Positions 1 to 12,187 of a stretch of 64,000 nt of DNA are shown in pieces (the first letter of the stretch is position 1; each line of letters begins with the position of its first letter). Below the pieces are notes generated by a model that saw only the letters and a list, made by a program, of their open reading frames with translations, did not search any database and was not told where the DNA came from. Origin of the DNA: Terfezia claveryi (lineage: Eukaryota; Ascomycota; Pezizomycetes; Pezizales; Pezizaceae). The position numbers and the translations under genes are program-made. The stretch spans positions 1 through 64,000 of the forward strand of contig WHUX01000070.1 of assembly GCA_015179025.1 (NCBI GenBank), given 5' to 3'.

Positions 1-31
1 TCCATCATATTCTTCCACTTATCTGTCAAGG

Positions 32-1600
32 TTATCTATCTTCATCGTCGGTCTCGTAATCATCGTCGCATTCTTGAGCTTCCCCATCCAAGATAGTTAG
101 CCTTGTCTGAATGGTTATAAGAGTAGAAAGATGTAAAACTTACCAACTGAGGTAGTTTCATCTTCAACCACATTATTCTTGTGCTGAAGTATGTCGGGAA
201 TCCATTGTCAGCTGAGGTGTTTTGATTTTGCAAGCTCGGCAAGTTCTTGAACAAGCTCAGCTTCAAAGACCGAGGTATTGCTGATTCGCAGGGGTTGGTC
301 TGATTCCAGTGAACCGTTTTGCTGTGTGGCGGCCAACGTGCGCCTATATCTGCCTTGATTGCAGCCAAGAGGAGCACACGTACTTTCCGGGGGTGGGCAT
401 TCCAGATGGCTATAAACGTTTGTAGGTTGCTATACACGTCAGAAAGTGTGCTCCCTTCGTCGGGTGAGAAATACTTACTGACGGTTGTATCGTATCTGAA
501 ATTCCCTGTACTTGGGGGTTCAACATACACCCTGGTTGTCCATGCCTTCAGGCAATGATGCATGGCAGAGGTGACTAGGCAGATGAACACTTCATTGATC
601 GAATCAAAAAGGTATCATCGAGTTCCCGCGCATTTTCATATTTGAGAAATATTTACGGAAGATGATCTCCGTGATTTCGTTAGCACGGAAATGCCTCTGG
701 TGGGCCTGTATAAGTATTAGTCATGTCAGACCTCCGATGCCAGAAGGAAGGCTTACCTCCGGCCATCTTCTCTGCAAATAACCGATCCTGAAATAACAGG
801 TACTTTACCCGCTCAGCTATCTCGTGTTGAGGTAGGTGGTTCAAGGCGAAAAGCTCGACAATACTATGTTTACATTCGTAAACAAGGTGTGCTCGAGTTG
901 CGAATGTATGCTATGCAGCTGTAATAGTTTAGAATAGCATCCGACGTCGCAGACAGGGAAGAGTACATACATAGGCATTTGCCGTTTTCATGCGTTTCAG
1001 TTTTTCTCTAGTTTCCTCTTGAGCTTTGAGCCAGGCTACTGATAACAATTGTTGGATTTCCTCCGCATTTAGCATTGGATTTCCGAATAAAGTATAAAAG
1101 CGCACATGCTCGGCCGCTCGCGAGGTGAGTTCCTTGTACTCGTCTGGGATAGCGAAAAACGACCTGGATCGCGGCCCGACGCGAGAGGGCTTGTTGACCG
1201 TCAGGTCAATCTGTTGTTCCTGGGTGTCTCGGAGTCAAAGTTAAACCCATCACTGGGCAGATTACTCACACTGGACTCAGTGTGAGTATGAAGCCGCCTT
1301 CTGCTAGCAGGGGGTGCCGGTGGGGAGGACTATGTACATTGGAGTTAGCTGGACTCATGGATCTAGATGTGAGGTGGTACTTACTTGCAGCCTGGAACTC
1401 GAAGTCTGTGAAGGAGCGTATTGGATACACAGTTTCCTCGCGGGGCGTGTCCCATCCGACGCCGCACGTCGTTTTGAGGACAGTGCTATATGAGGAGGCT
1501 GAAGAACAGTCTCCTCATTTTCGTCCTCTTCGTCCTCCGCGTCATATGATGGAATTGTTTGCTGTCGTGTAACACCCTGTAACTTTCGCCCAGGCTTCAT
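32..1600 (-). CDS. Hypothetical protein, DUF6532-like, multi-exon, possibly frame-damaged
   Basis: Reading from an ATG at 1600-1598, exon A (1600-1385) is acidic and then Arg/Lys-rich, ending at a GTAAGT donor. Exon B (1219-971) joins in phase and ends at GTATGT. A third exon starts near 865 and carries a helical stretch including AERVKYLLFQDRLFAEKM, with a GTAAGC donor near 757. A later exon contains INEVFICLVTSAMHHCLKAW followed by a YSNLQ segment, a pattern that resembles the C-terminal part of fungal DUF6532 proteins (function unknown). A last GTAAGT intron (143-79, with a CTAAC branch site) leads to a short acidic C-terminus ending at TAA 34-32. Between about 590 and 700 the frame must shift twice under my splice choices, so the gene may be broken or I may have the splicing wrong. 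The DUF6532 call is by eye. An alternative in-frame start lies at 1795. Confidence 0.4.
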
Positions 1601-1652
1601 GACATTATGGAAAGTTGATGTGAATAGGATAGGGTTGTGCAGAGTGAACAGA

Positions 1653-1706
1653 AATGTGCAGAGGGATGGGAATGTGCAGAGGGATGGGAATGTGCAGAGG
1701 GATGGG
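1653..1706. repeat. Three perfect 18-bp tandem repeats
   Basis: The unit AATGTGCAGAGGGATGGG occurs three times head to tail. It lies just upstream of the proposed start of the DUF6532-like gene. Because 18 is a multiple of three, the array stays open in the longer reading frame from 1795, where it encodes a repeated SLCTFP peptide. Confidence 0.9.
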
Positions 1707-1844
1707 TTGATGACAAGTGGGGGGATATTGAGGGTGAGGAGAGGACGTGAGGAGTCGGAAATTTGGGCTACAGGAGACAATGAGAGCGGATTCAAATGGT
1801 ACTTATTAACTTCCGAGTCTGCTTTGCTATCTTGAAAACAGTTC

Positions 1845-2000
1845 CATCTATCTAGAAAAACTCCCGACTCTACCAGAATAAAACCCGACTAACCCCAAAA
1901 GAGCCCGACTACCTATAAAAATCCTGAGTAACTCTAAAAATCCCGAAAACGCTAGAAAATCCATGCCAACCAGACTAGAAAACCCCAACTAACACCCAAC
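1845..2000. repeat. Degenerate CCCGACT / CTAGAAAA repeats
   Basis: About eight imperfect units of roughly 18-20 bp built on CCCGACT and (C)TAGAAAA or CTATAAAA occupy the gap between the two minus-strand genes. No ORF is evident here. It may be a subterminal repeat block of a DNA transposon, since CCGAC motifs continue on both sides. Confidence 0.6.
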
Positions 2001-2178
2001 TAAACAGAATGATACCGACGTCCCAAACTGTCTACCTACGTCCAAAGTCATGTAAAAAGATCCTCTTAGGCATTTATCGTCTCCCAATGGTATTGGGCTG
2101 CGTTCAACCCGCGAACTTTGCTCACCACCCGTCGAACGCCCAAGAGTCGGTTCAATCGAGTAGCCCGACGCCCTACGG

Positions 2179-3246
2179 CTACCACCTGACGTGCCTTGAC
2201 GAGTTGTGGACCAGAGGTAATTTTTGGCCGTTTGAGGCATGAATATAGCAGTAATCCTCATCATCGGAATCGATGATGCCTGCATTTGGGAAGAGGCGCT
2301 TGTGCTCCTTCTTGATATCGCTCAGGGTTTCCTGCTGGCGGTCCACTCTTCCACGGAGTTCATACTTGCGTTGTTCGAAAGTATGGTCTCTTGTAGGCAT
2401 CCGACGCCGACGGACCCCAGCGACATTGCGTACGTTCGCATCAGAATCCTCGGCAAAATCTTCATATTCGTTCCGGGGGATAAACTTCTCAAGTTCAAGT
2501 AAGGATGGGCTCGGGGGGGGTATTGGCTCTTGGGGGTACAGAATGAAGTAACACCATTGGCGTACCGGGTCACTTTTAGACATTCGGAAAAATGCCTTCA
2601 CCTCCACGTCAGAATGGAGACTAGTATAGTCGGCAGGAAAGCTAAGGTTAGGAGGGTTCGGGTCCTTGAGTGCGCCCAAAATTTCTCGAACCTTTCTATC
2701 GGCAGGAACATGAGCTTTGACCATGTCCCAAATCCCGTCTAGAGTCTTTGTCTGAATAACCACTAAATTCCTCCTATCCCGTTCATCTCAGATCCACCCG
2801 TTGATATCCCTATGCTCTCCTATCTCAGGATCACACACCCAGAATGCCACCGCGGTCCCTGCAGCTTCGCCGGCGTCGGAGATGTCTTCTTCTTCGTCGG
2901 AGTTCTCGTGAGCATGTGCCCTCTTTCGAGCATGCTTGATAGCCAGGTTTTTTGATGTCTCAGAATGTTTCTTTAGGTAATCTTGTAGCAGTGCCTCCAG
3001 TGCCTTTTAGTAGGACTCGGACCCACTGGCCAGTCGATTCCTTATAGAAGTCCTAAATCCAGTTAGGCTGCGAGCAGTAATGATAAGAGCATCTTTCTCA
3101 TTTTGGCTTGCTAAGGCCCAACTTCAGATTGAATGTTGGGCACAATAGTCCTTGACAGCATTGCGCCATGATGTGTAGTCAGTATCTCGTGTGTCCCACC
3201 CCAAGTCGGTCTTCAAGTTCTGAATTAGGTTCTTAGGAGTAACCAT
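2179..3246 (-). pseudogene. Hypothetical protein with three in-frame stops
   Basis: From an ATG at 3246-3244 one frame runs about 355 codons to a stop at 2179, interrupted by three stops (TGA, TAA, TGA). At least two can be explained by single C-to-T changes (CGA to TGA, CAA to TAA). The protein begins MVTPKNLIQNLK and has a Lys/His-rich helical middle and acidic patches. It then has a conserved-looking region with DMVKAHVPADRKVREILGAL and RQWCYFILYPQEPI, and ends in a coiled-coil-like charged stretch (RGRVDRQQETLSDIKKEHKR). I do not recognise the family. It lies upstream of, and in the same orientation as, the DUF6532-like gene, and diverges from the Plavaka-type gene. It may be an accessory gene of the same mobile unit, which is inference only. 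Confidence 0.45.
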
Positions 3247-4014
3247 TTTGGTGTTGAATGTGGGTCATGTTAGTCTAGTCTGGGTTAGTCGGGTTGTCTT
3301 CCTTATGTGTCGGGTGTGAGTTTGGGTAAATAGAGGATCACCTTATAGGGAAATGTACCTAAATAAGCAATATCTTGGTGTTTGCGGTCAACGCAAAGGT
3401 CAGTGTAGTCTAGTTAAGTAGCTGAGTTTGTACGTAGGAATGATGGGACTACAATACAGGCTATGTCTGGTCTTTTTATACTACATCAGCGATGGCCTTC
3501 ATTTGAAATTGACGGTTAGTGGTCAAACTTCAAAACGTAGACAAAGTAATGCAAGTACCAGGTCATGTCCAAACCCGACGGCACTAGTCCAACCCAAGAT
3601 GTATGTGGCCTACAAAACTACAAACGCACCTACTCTAGACGGCAATATACATAACACAAACAACTTTGCTTCGAATACTAGATTAATGCAGTAGCGTCCT
3701 ATATAGTAATTATCATATAAGAGGTTACATATTATGGGTTGTAGTGTAGTGGTTTAGGTTTCAATTTGTATTATATTTTTTCGGGTGGTAATTCCTAATG
3801 CACAGGTTCGATCCTTACTCTGTTTTTTACTTTTTATTTTATATTCGCCAAGGAACCATAACTTAGTTATTCTTAGTTGGTGTCCAAACCCAACGGCACA
3901 AGGCGAATCCCTGACAAGCTTGATATCAAATGCACTGTCTCGCACAACTTCGAAACTCACCTCGACACCACTCACCACTGATCAAAGACAACGTGAAACT
4001 ACACAACCTCAAAA
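3247..4014. promoter_or_regulatory. Divergent intergenic region
   Basis: About 770 bp lie between the divergent starts of the hypothetical pseudogene and the Plavaka-type gene. It contains the motif CCAAACCCGACGGCA near 3570 and a near copy, CCAAACCCAACGGCA, near 3882, about 310 bp apart. I see no conserved coding potential. It probably holds both promoters and subterminal transposase-binding repeats. Confidence 0.35.
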
Positions 4015-7000
4015 ATGAACCTCCCCAAAACACATTGTCCCTGGTGCAAGCGTATGTATGCCAGTTGGGGAGCATATGCTAACCACATAGAGAACAAACA
4101 TCCGGAAAAACACCAGACATTCACCCCTGTTGCGCGTCGGGAAACTGACGTTCCCCAGAATACTGAAACCTACCTCGAACAATCAGGTGAACAATCAGGT
4201 GGAGGATTGACCCACGAAGGTGAGGCTTCTTGCCGAGGCATTGCAAATATTGATCAGACTAACTCTTGAAGGTGAAGGATCTTATGGAGGCATTCCTGAA
4301 TATGATCAGGACCTTGACGAAGATTTCCAGCCGGTGGAGCAAGATGACGTCCAAGAACCCGGGCTTGAGGTGGAGCAGGATGAGGTCGAAGAACTCGGGA
4401 ATGACTCCGATGCAGAACCTATTCCCGAAACCACTGCTACTCCCCCCGCCGACGGACATCCATATGCTACCGACATCACTAGGCGGCTTCCCGACAGATA
4501 TCAGGCTAGACAGCCTGTACGTGACTATCCATTTGTCAATCAGCGCTCGGCCCAATTCAATCACCTCCATCCGTTTTTAAATGCGTGGATTATATGCTTG
4601 CCCGGTTTTACACCCTCAGCAAGGTCCCAAAAATGAGGATTAATGATTTCTTCCGGGACAATATTTTAATGAGCTCACCGCCGACAGTCCGATGTCAAGT
4701 GTCTCATTCAAATCGGGGTACACATTGTGGAAGCAAATGGACAAAATGATTGCGGATCCTGAGTGGAGCACAGGATCCTTCAATATGCGCTGAGACAAAG
4801 TCGGATTTCTACTACGCAATATAGTAGATTGTATCAAATACCTATTGCGGCAGAGAACATTTGTGACCCATGTGGTCTGGGAACCAGTCAAGTTATTCAA
4901 TGCGAATAACGAGCGAATATATTCGGAGATGAATACCGCATCCTGGTGGTGGGATCAACAGGTATGTACCCTAATTATCCTACTATGCCTCCTTGCTTAC
5001 ACGTAAGTCTTACAGCGGCTTATTCCCGTCGGCACTACACTGGTCCCCTCCTTTTGGTGTGGACCAGACATATCTGACCAACTTCTCCGGGACAAGAAAT
5101 TATGGCCCTATACATGAGTATAGGGAATATAAAGTCCAGCGTACGAAACAAACCGACGATGAACGCTTGGATCCGATTGCGTTATTACCCACCCCCCCTA
5201 AACGCCTTGCTAAAGTTCCTGGAAACCCTATGGAGGCTCAGGAATTGGATGCCCTCCAGGTTACACATGAGATACTAGCTCCATACTCAGTCCCTTAGCC
5301 GACGCCCAAAGTCAGCAAGGGATTGACATGGTATGTTGTGATGAGAAGGTACGCAAATGCGTACCTAGGCTCTTGCCTGGTTGGCAGACCATATGGAGAA
5401 TGTCATGATTATGGCATTCTCACCAATCGATGCCCAGTCTGCATTGCCCCCCAAACGAATTTAGAGACCTCCCAGACACACCTTACGATACCCGGCAACA
5501 CTCCGGTATGCTACTGCATACCACAAGTCCAACCTGACAGTGCTCGAAATTGACGGAGTTAAGGGGATCAACAATGCCCTTTGGCATATCCCCGACTGTG
5601 AACCTCATACTCTGGTTCGGGAGATACTCTACACACACTACATCTCGGGATGCTGTCCCACATGATGAAATGGGTCCAGGACTTCCTGAGGCACGTCGGA
5701 GCCTGACTATATTCGATCATATATGGTCGCGATTGCCCCCTTTCCCGGGGTTTACCAGGCCAAACAAGGCATACCGTGCAGTCACACAATGGCAAGGGAA
5801 AGAGATGAGGAATTTGCTACAGGTACTGCTGGCCGTCTTCACGGCTGCACTAAGTCGGAGAACCGACGCCCCTGCAATTGCCACTCGACACAAGGCATCT
5901 TGCCACAAGGCAATCCTGTGTGTTAGATATTTAACGGACTTCATCCTCATTGCACAATACACGGTACACACCCCCGGAACAATACAATCTATGAGGGACT
6001 ACCTCCAGGACTTTCACAAACACAAAGAGGTGTTCCTCGGTTTCGAGCATCAAAGTTTACGAAGGCCTCAGCCAAGGTAGCATCTAAAGACCTCCGTGTA
6101 GAACATCACCGACAACTGGCATCGGATGAATCCCAACTGGCAACCCCCTCCAAACGACGCAAACTCAAGACGATCAGGCACAAGAAAATGAAGATTTGGT
6201 GAATGACACGCTGACCAGTGGGGCACACTACAATTTTCCGAAAATGCATTTGATTTCGCATTTTGCGGATCAAATAGCCAAATATGGATCACTTCCGCAA
6301 TATTCGACTGAGATCTGTGAGGTCTCCATAAGCCCCTGAAAGACGCATACCGGCGGACCAATCATATCAATGCCGTGCCCCAAATCATTCACGCTTACAC
6401 ATGGCACACAGTTTCGCCATGCGCGAAAGGAATATTGAGTAATGGATTTGTGATAACCCAAACATGCCCGACGAAATACGTACCATTGTTACTCCCCCCC
6501 GTCGGAGTTTACATCTGCCCGCGACGCTGACCAGAGCTCATGAGAACTAAGTTGCAAGGACGGCTACCTGTAAAAGTTATACATGATCTTAAGACTTTGC
6601 AGACACACTACAATCTACCTGACCTATTAATGCTTACAGCTAGGTATCTTGCCCGGTACCCGTACCGGCAATCATCCGACACTGAAACAGACGTAGCCCG
6701 TCTCATGGATGCACCCCTCAAAGCATTTATCACACTTCAAGTTGCTGTTCCGACCTTCAATGACGATGGACATATGATACACCATGTACGCTGCACGGGG
6801 GGTAAGTTATTCCGCAAGCAAGAGGAAAGGCATGACTGGGTGTTTGTCCGACGTCACAAGTCTACACAGGGGAAAGTTTCCAGTGGTCTTGATGGCAGGG
6901 TTCCTGCCAGACTAAATGCTTTGTTCAAACTGCGAGACATAGCAGCCAAAGATACGTACCGCCTTGCACATGTTTCACTAATGACAATAGTCGGATCATC

Positions 7001-7177
7001 AACGCCAGATGGCCCAGAGGGCATGGTGCGCGTCGGATTGCATCAACCGATCATGTGATAAGAATTGCGGACATAGAGGGCATGGCACATCTAATCCCGA
7101 TCCATGATGAAGAGCTATATATTGTAAATAACCGTATTGATCTACATACATGGAATGATATTCATGATGGAAACTAG
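4015..7177 (+). CDS. Plavaka-type DDE transposase (decayed or multi-exon)
   Basis: The start ATG at 4015 opens a C2H2 zinc finger (CPWC, then H-x4-H) typical of the N-terminus of Plavaka transposases. A 52-nt intron (4220-4271, GTGAGG donor, CTAAC branch) restores the frame into an acidic linker. Landmarks then follow in family order: RINDFFRDNIL (about 4632), a Trp-rich segment ending DQQ at an intron (4961-5013), VDQTYLTNFSGDKK (about 5060), IDMVCCDEKVRKCVPR (about 5322) and a GINNALWHIPDC stretch (about 5565). Near 6220 comes NFPKMHLISHFADQIAKYGS with QYSTEICEVS, the usual C-terminal signature. The C-terminus runs to GMAHLIPIHDEELYIVNN and a TAG at 7175-7177. Several one-base shifts (for example near 4580 and 4710) and stops show the copy is dead. 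Its span of about 1,000 codons fits the family. It would catalyse cut-and-paste transposition in the nucleus. Confidence 0.75.
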
Positions 7178-7304
7178 AATACATATAGCTAGCAGAACAA
7201 TAAATAAAGATATGGCTAGCAGAACGATCAAGAAGTTGATTAGGAACATGTGTGTCGTGAATCACATACTACATGACGTCTAGGAAGTAATATAGACAAA
7301 GTTG

Positions 7305-7480
7305 GATCGTCCGGCGGTATGCACCTAATGTACGTCCGACGGCACAGTAGTCACCAATGGCGTCGGAAGGGTATTGCGACGCAGCGCAGGGCCCTAGTTG
7401 CGTCCGGATTGTAATGCAACACCCCGGGGCGTCCGGACGCACAGGACGCATAGGACGTAAAATCGCGTCCGACGCTTGGT
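7305..7480. repeat. GC-rich CGTCCGACG subterminal repeat block
   Basis: GC-rich 175 bp in an otherwise AT-rich downstream area, with repeated GCGTCCGACGC, CGTCCGGA, GCGTCGGA and AGGACGCA units in both orientations. This is the layout expected for transposase-binding subterminal repeats at the 3' end of a Plavaka/KDZ-type element. Confidence 0.55.
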
Positions 7481-7659
7481 GGTGCGTCCTGATGCCAATT
7501 TCTTTTTGCTGATGCATGAAGAACATGCCTTCGAGAAGGTAGAAGCACGATGTGCTCCCTACAATATTGTACTATTATTTTGGGTGATGAGTGCTATAGT
7601 TAGGGCACAAATACACAACATCGAGACACTAAGGCATCTGGTATTCGATAAGTCTTAGA

Positions 7660-8770
7660 AAGCACCTAGAATAAGGTAAGTTATAGCTCAGATGTTCTTT
7701 GGCCCAGTGTCAACTTACAGATGGAAATTGACAATTTTCACATAAACCCAGGATAACGCACCCATACTATTAGTAGTTGGTCAGCAGAGAGTCAGGTAAA
7801 AGTTGAAAAGAGTAACCTACAATAAATCATAAAAAGTGTAGTCATCTAGGTAAAATGGATCTCAAGTATATGTGGCCACATAGCATAAGTAGTACTGACC
7901 TATCCAGATCAGCTGAAGGAGTACTTGGGCTGCTACTCGAAACTCAATCCTGCTTGGGTCGAATTATTCCATAACCAACAGCGTAGCCTCAAATTTTACT
8001 AATTCACTACTATCCAGGCTCAGAAAATATAGTAGTCTATTATCCTACTCCCATAATACTCTAAAGTGTTCAAACGACTCTTCATCATCCAGGTTATAAT
8101 AGTTCTCTGCCATATTGTTAGGCTAATATTAAATGGCAATACCTTCATGCTATATATATATATACTTTTATTCATTTATTTTATTTTTTATTTTTCATTT
8201 TTAAAAAGAAAAAACTCATTGCTCATATTCAATAACTATTGCCTATTCTAGGAATTATCTAGATATTGTATTACTGTATCTACTGGCGAATAATGATCCT
8301 TGTCAGTTCTCTGACTTTTACTGCAGACATAATTATTAGCAAGTTAGTGAGCATATTACCACCACCTGTTTTGAACTCGGACATCACCTTTACTGCATAA
8401 GCTCAGCCTATGTCTTTAAACTAACAAGGATTATTGTTCACCAGTGGATGTAGTATCCTATATATGTACCTCTTTATTCTACTTTAGATCGGTATATACT
8501 AGTTACTCAGTAGCTTTATTTTAATCTAGCCTACATACTCAGTAGTGTGCTAAGATCTAGTAGCTAATACTACTTAGCTTGTAAAATCTATACCTGTTGG
8601 GTGAAGTTGCTTAGTTAAGCCTCAACAGAAACACTAAGTATGCTGCCCAATTTGAAATTATGCTATCGAAGAACTAAAGCTCTACGGTATGTGACTATAT
8701 TCGGTAATGCTACGAAATACCTACGCCTGCTTAGGATAACCACAAGTACCAAACTGTTCAGCAGTGACCA
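7660..8770. other. AT-rich region without a gene
   Basis: No reading frame with credible coding character. It includes a TA run and T-rich tract near 8150-8210. I see nothing else in it. Confidence 0.6.
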
Positions 8771-8906
8771 GTCCATAACAAGTCAACTAGTTCATGACAA
8801 GTTAACTAGTCCATGACAAGTCAACTAGTCCATGACAAGTCAACTAGTCCATGATAAGTCAACTAGTCTGTGACAAGTTAACTAGTCTATGACAAGTCAA
8901 TAGTCT
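8771..8906. repeat. 19-bp tandem repeat, about seven copies
   Basis: Unit CATGACAAGTCAACTAGTC with single-base variants. Scattered degenerate copies (GACAAGTCAA, AACAAGACAGTC) continue to about 9235, so an older longer array has decayed or been interrupted. Confidence 0.85.
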
Positions 8907-9239
8907 GGTTAGCACAACACCCTCCTCACAAGTGAACCTCTACGAAGGTCTGATCGAGACTAACAAGTCAACTAGTCTGTAACAACTATGAGGGGTAGTA
9001 CAACCAGACTAGTCAACCAGTACGTACCAACACAATTACTCAGTGATAAGTCTATGACAAGATTATCAGTCTGTAACAAGTCAAGTACTAACTAACTAAT
9101 AAGTCAACAAGTACGTGACAAGACAGTCCAATCTATAACAAGATAGTCAATCCGTGACAAGATAACAAAGTGATAAGTCAACTAGTCTATAACAAGACAA
9201 ACAATCTATGACAAGACAATCAACTAACTGCTGGGTGAT

Positions 9240-9984
9240 TCCAACCATATCAAACTCCCAATCGTATAGAAGATACCTCCACATATAATAACCAGCCATA
9301 TACCGATTGAGTATTAGCTTTTTTTCTTTGCTCTAAGTTGCATAGTCTTATCTCGTTTCTGAGACTCCTTTACTTTAGCAAAAGAGATATCAAAGGGCTG
9401 GAGAATGGACCATAGCCAGATAGTAGCTATAGCAATGATAGATAAAATCCATATGTCCTCGCTGCTCCTACAACCGTAGTAACAGCAATCACTATACTAC
9501 TCCTTCAACTACCGTAATCTTCATTGTCAAGATCTCATACACTAAACAACACTATGCATACTAACTTGAGCACAGGAATCCTAGAGCAAAGCATGGCCCC
9601 AAGGTATGAACTTCTCATACTTAGTTTCTTGCCCAATATCATCGTTTTGCAGTTATCCCACGTAATCTTGGTATTTACGATTGGGGGCTTAATGGGCTTG
9701 CCCAATTGACCGGTCGCACTGCATAGATTCTGATCATATTTTCCTTGCTCCCTGGGGACTGAGCTTTTGGAAGCTATAGGCAACTGCACGTGCTAAAAGC
9801 ACTACGGCTTGTAGTAGTAGAAAATAGATAAGGCTCCAGTGGACAGAAATAGGTGCTATAGCGGTGTAGTAGACATATCACTTGAAAACAACAGGACCTT
9901 GTTATAAGCCTGTAGCTAATCCAAATTTTACTCTAGTGATCTTAGGAACCGATATCTACGGTGCTACTAAACTCGCAGGCTAGT
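9240..9984. other. No identifiable gene
   Basis: About 750 bp of moderately AT-rich sequence with only short reading frames and no recognised motif. Confidence 0.5.
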
Positions 9985-10456
9985 AGAAGTCCCTGCCACC
10001 CCAAGCGAAGCACCTATAGATGGTGAGAAAGTGGAAGACAATTTTCCTAGCAAGCAGCTGGAGAACAAGGAGAATAAGAAGCCCGTCTCAAGTACGCAAT
10101 ATGAATTATCCAAATTTATTACATCTGCTTCTGCCTTCCAAGAACGTCCTATGATTTTAGACCCTACCCCTTCTGATTTCTGCCTAGTGAAGCCCCGTTC
10201 CCCATTATGAGTACTAAGTCATTTGCCTGATAAGGATGGGGATAAGGTTGCTCCCCTCAAGACTATGGACGCTAAACAGCAGCTCCTCCACAAGCAACGA
10301 AAGGCTCGCAATCAAAAGCAAAGGGAAAAAAGGAGGGCAGGTCTAGGTAGACAGCCTGAGATGGTCAGCTCAATTGAAGGGCATCTTATTGAGCCTAGCT
10401 GTTCAAATATCCATATTGCCCATATTGGCCCTATAACTATAAATTTTAAGAAATAA
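9985..10456 (+). pseudogene. Remnant ORF with a Lys/Arg-rich basic tail
   Basis: One frame is open except for a TGA near 10208. It reads a charged, low-complexity protein with ENKENKKPV, then a Pro-rich segment, then a strongly basic KQRKARNQKQREKRR stretch (about 10283-10340) that could be a nuclear-localisation or nucleic-acid-binding segment. It ends at TAA about 40 bp before the foldback element. I do not recognise the family. It may be the 3' end of a longer TE-encoded protein whose 5' part is unreadable. Confidence 0.35.
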
Positions 10457-10784
10457 TAAATAATAAATCTAGTTTATTTGGAATGCATCTATATACTATA
10501 CCAAAAAGGGGGATGTTATCGCTCGGGTGGTAATTCCGCTTCTCTATGAATACCAAGAGCACTGTCTAGGTGGCTGAACTTTAACGGCCTTACAAATAAA
10601 GTTAGGTCATACCACATACTTCCAAGAATACCACAACAATCCTGGATCGCAATAACTCCGTAGTTTGGTGAGACCCGAAGTTGGTTAAATAAAATAGTGG
10701 TGTAATGTTGATACATGAAGTTGGTTAAATAAAATAGCAGTGTAATGTTGATACATAAAGTTGGTCAAATATAATATCACCCTA

Positions 10785-10940
10785 ATACTCGCTCTAATAC
10801 TTGCTCTAATACTTACTACAACACTCGCTCTAATACTCGCTCTAATACTCGCTACAACACTTCGCTCTAATACTCGCTCTAATAATCACTCTAATACTCG
10901 CTCTAATACTCACTCTAATACTTGCTGTAATATGCCTTAG
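10785..10940. repeat. 12-bp CTCTAATACTCG array, left arm of FB1
   Basis: About a dozen copies of a 12-bp unit (CTCTAATACTCG, with variants CTACAACACTCG and CTCTAATACTTG). The reverse complement occurs at 11925-12045 in the right arm. Confidence 0.85.
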
Positions 10941-11261
10941 AAATTTTATAAGACATTGGATAAAGAGCAAAGGAAAAAAGTATGAGTAAGCGAAGTATAG
11001 ATACTGGAAAACAATAGTGGCCAAGCCCGATTGCCAAGGCCAACAATATAGACTTTCCGAAGACTATAAGATAATGGATAATAAGAGGGGTGGCATGACA
11101 GTGCTCAGCCCTGCTAAGCCCACTGTCGCGCGTGGGTACTATACTACTCAATGCCTGACCTAATAATAGTCATATTAGGAAATCGTAGTCATAGTACTGC
11201 GATATGTATGGAGTTCAGCTTTGTGATCTGTATCGCAGGAAGTTATGCCTTCACGGCCTAT

Positions 11262-11600
11262 ATATATATATCTAAGAAACTCATGTATTCGAGGCTTATA
11301 TATATATACTTATGCATGGAATTCATGCTTTCGAGGCTTATATATATATATGCATAGAATTCATACTTTCACAGTCTCTAGATATGCATGGAATTCATGC
11401 ATTGGAAGCTTATATATATATATGCATAGAATTCATGCTTTCATGGTCTCTAGATATGTATGGAATTCATGCATTTGAGGCTTATATATATATATTCATA
11501 GATTTTATACTTTCACGATCTCTAGATATGCATGGAATTCATACTTTCGCGGCCTCTATGCATTTAAGCCTCGAATGCATGAGTTTCTTAGATATATATA
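11262..11600. repeat. Central 72-bp repeats of FB1
   Basis: About four copies of a composite unit of roughly 72 bp containing GAATTCATGC, GAGGCTTATATATATA and TCTCTAGATATGCATG. It forms the loop of the foldback element. The ORFs through it (repeating CIEFMLS-type peptides) are translations of the repeat. Confidence 0.8.
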
Positions 11601-11924
11601 AATAGGCTGTGAAGGTATAACTTCCTACAATACTTATCATAAAGCATGAACTCTATACATATCATAGTACTACGACTACGATTTCCCAATATGACTATTA
11701 CCAGGTTAGGCATTGAGTAGTACTACACCTGCGCGCGATAGTGGGCTGAGCACTGTCATGCCACCTCTCTTATTCTCCATTATCTCATTGTCTCCGGAAA
11801 GTCTATATTGTCGGCCTTAGCAATCGGGCTTGGCAACTATAGTTTTCTTGTATATATACCTTCCCCCCTCGCACTTTTTCCCTTTGCTCTTTATCCAATG
11901 TCTTGTATGATTTCCAAAGTATAT

Positions 11925-12045
11925 TAGAGCAAGTATTAGAGTGATTATTAGAGCGAGTATTAGAGCGAGTGTTGTAGTGAGTATTAGAGCGAGTATTAGA
12001 GCGAGTGTTGTAGCGAGTATTAGAGGGAGTATTATAGCGAGTATT
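11925..12045. repeat. 12-bp array, right arm of FB1
   Basis: GAGTATTAGAGC units, the reverse complement of the left-arm array, at the mirrored distance from the centre. Confidence 0.85.
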
Positions 12046-12115
12046 AGTACACTGTGTATACTATTATAATTAGTTGAATAAAATGAATATTTCCGCTGTA
12101 CATATTCTCAATCTG

Positions 12116-12187
12116 AAGTCTGCTCCGAAATCTGCTCCAAAATATGCTCCAAAATCTGCTCCGAAATCTGCTCCGAAATCTGCTCTA
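12116..12187. repeat. 12-bp TCTGCTCCGAAA tandem repeat
   Basis: Six imperfect copies in the right arm of FB1 with no counterpart in the left arm, so the arms have diversified their satellites independently. Confidence 0.8.

Larger units (their letters stand above)
3560..7490 (+). mobile_element. Plavaka-type DNA transposon (limits inferred)
   Basis: The transposase gene is flanked by clusters of CCGACG/CGTCCG motifs (3570, 3882 and 7310-7475). I could not identify clean terminal inverted repeats or a target-site duplication. The limits are the outermost motif clusters that directly flank the gene. The same motif also runs through 0-3 kb, so the true element may be larger and include the two minus-strand genes. 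Confidence 0.4.

Noticed and set aside
1282..1572. Plus-strand 96-codon ORF opposite the DUF6532-like gene
   Set aside because: Antisense shadow of exon A, which has better splice and frame support.
8771..8906. Tandem array considered as a CRISPR array
   Set aside because: Repeats are directly adjacent with no unique spacers, and the genome is eukaryotic.
11245..11605. Overlapping ORFs with repeating IYICIEFMLS-type peptides
   Set aside because: They are translations of the 72-bp loop repeat of FB1. Coding character is explained by the repeat.
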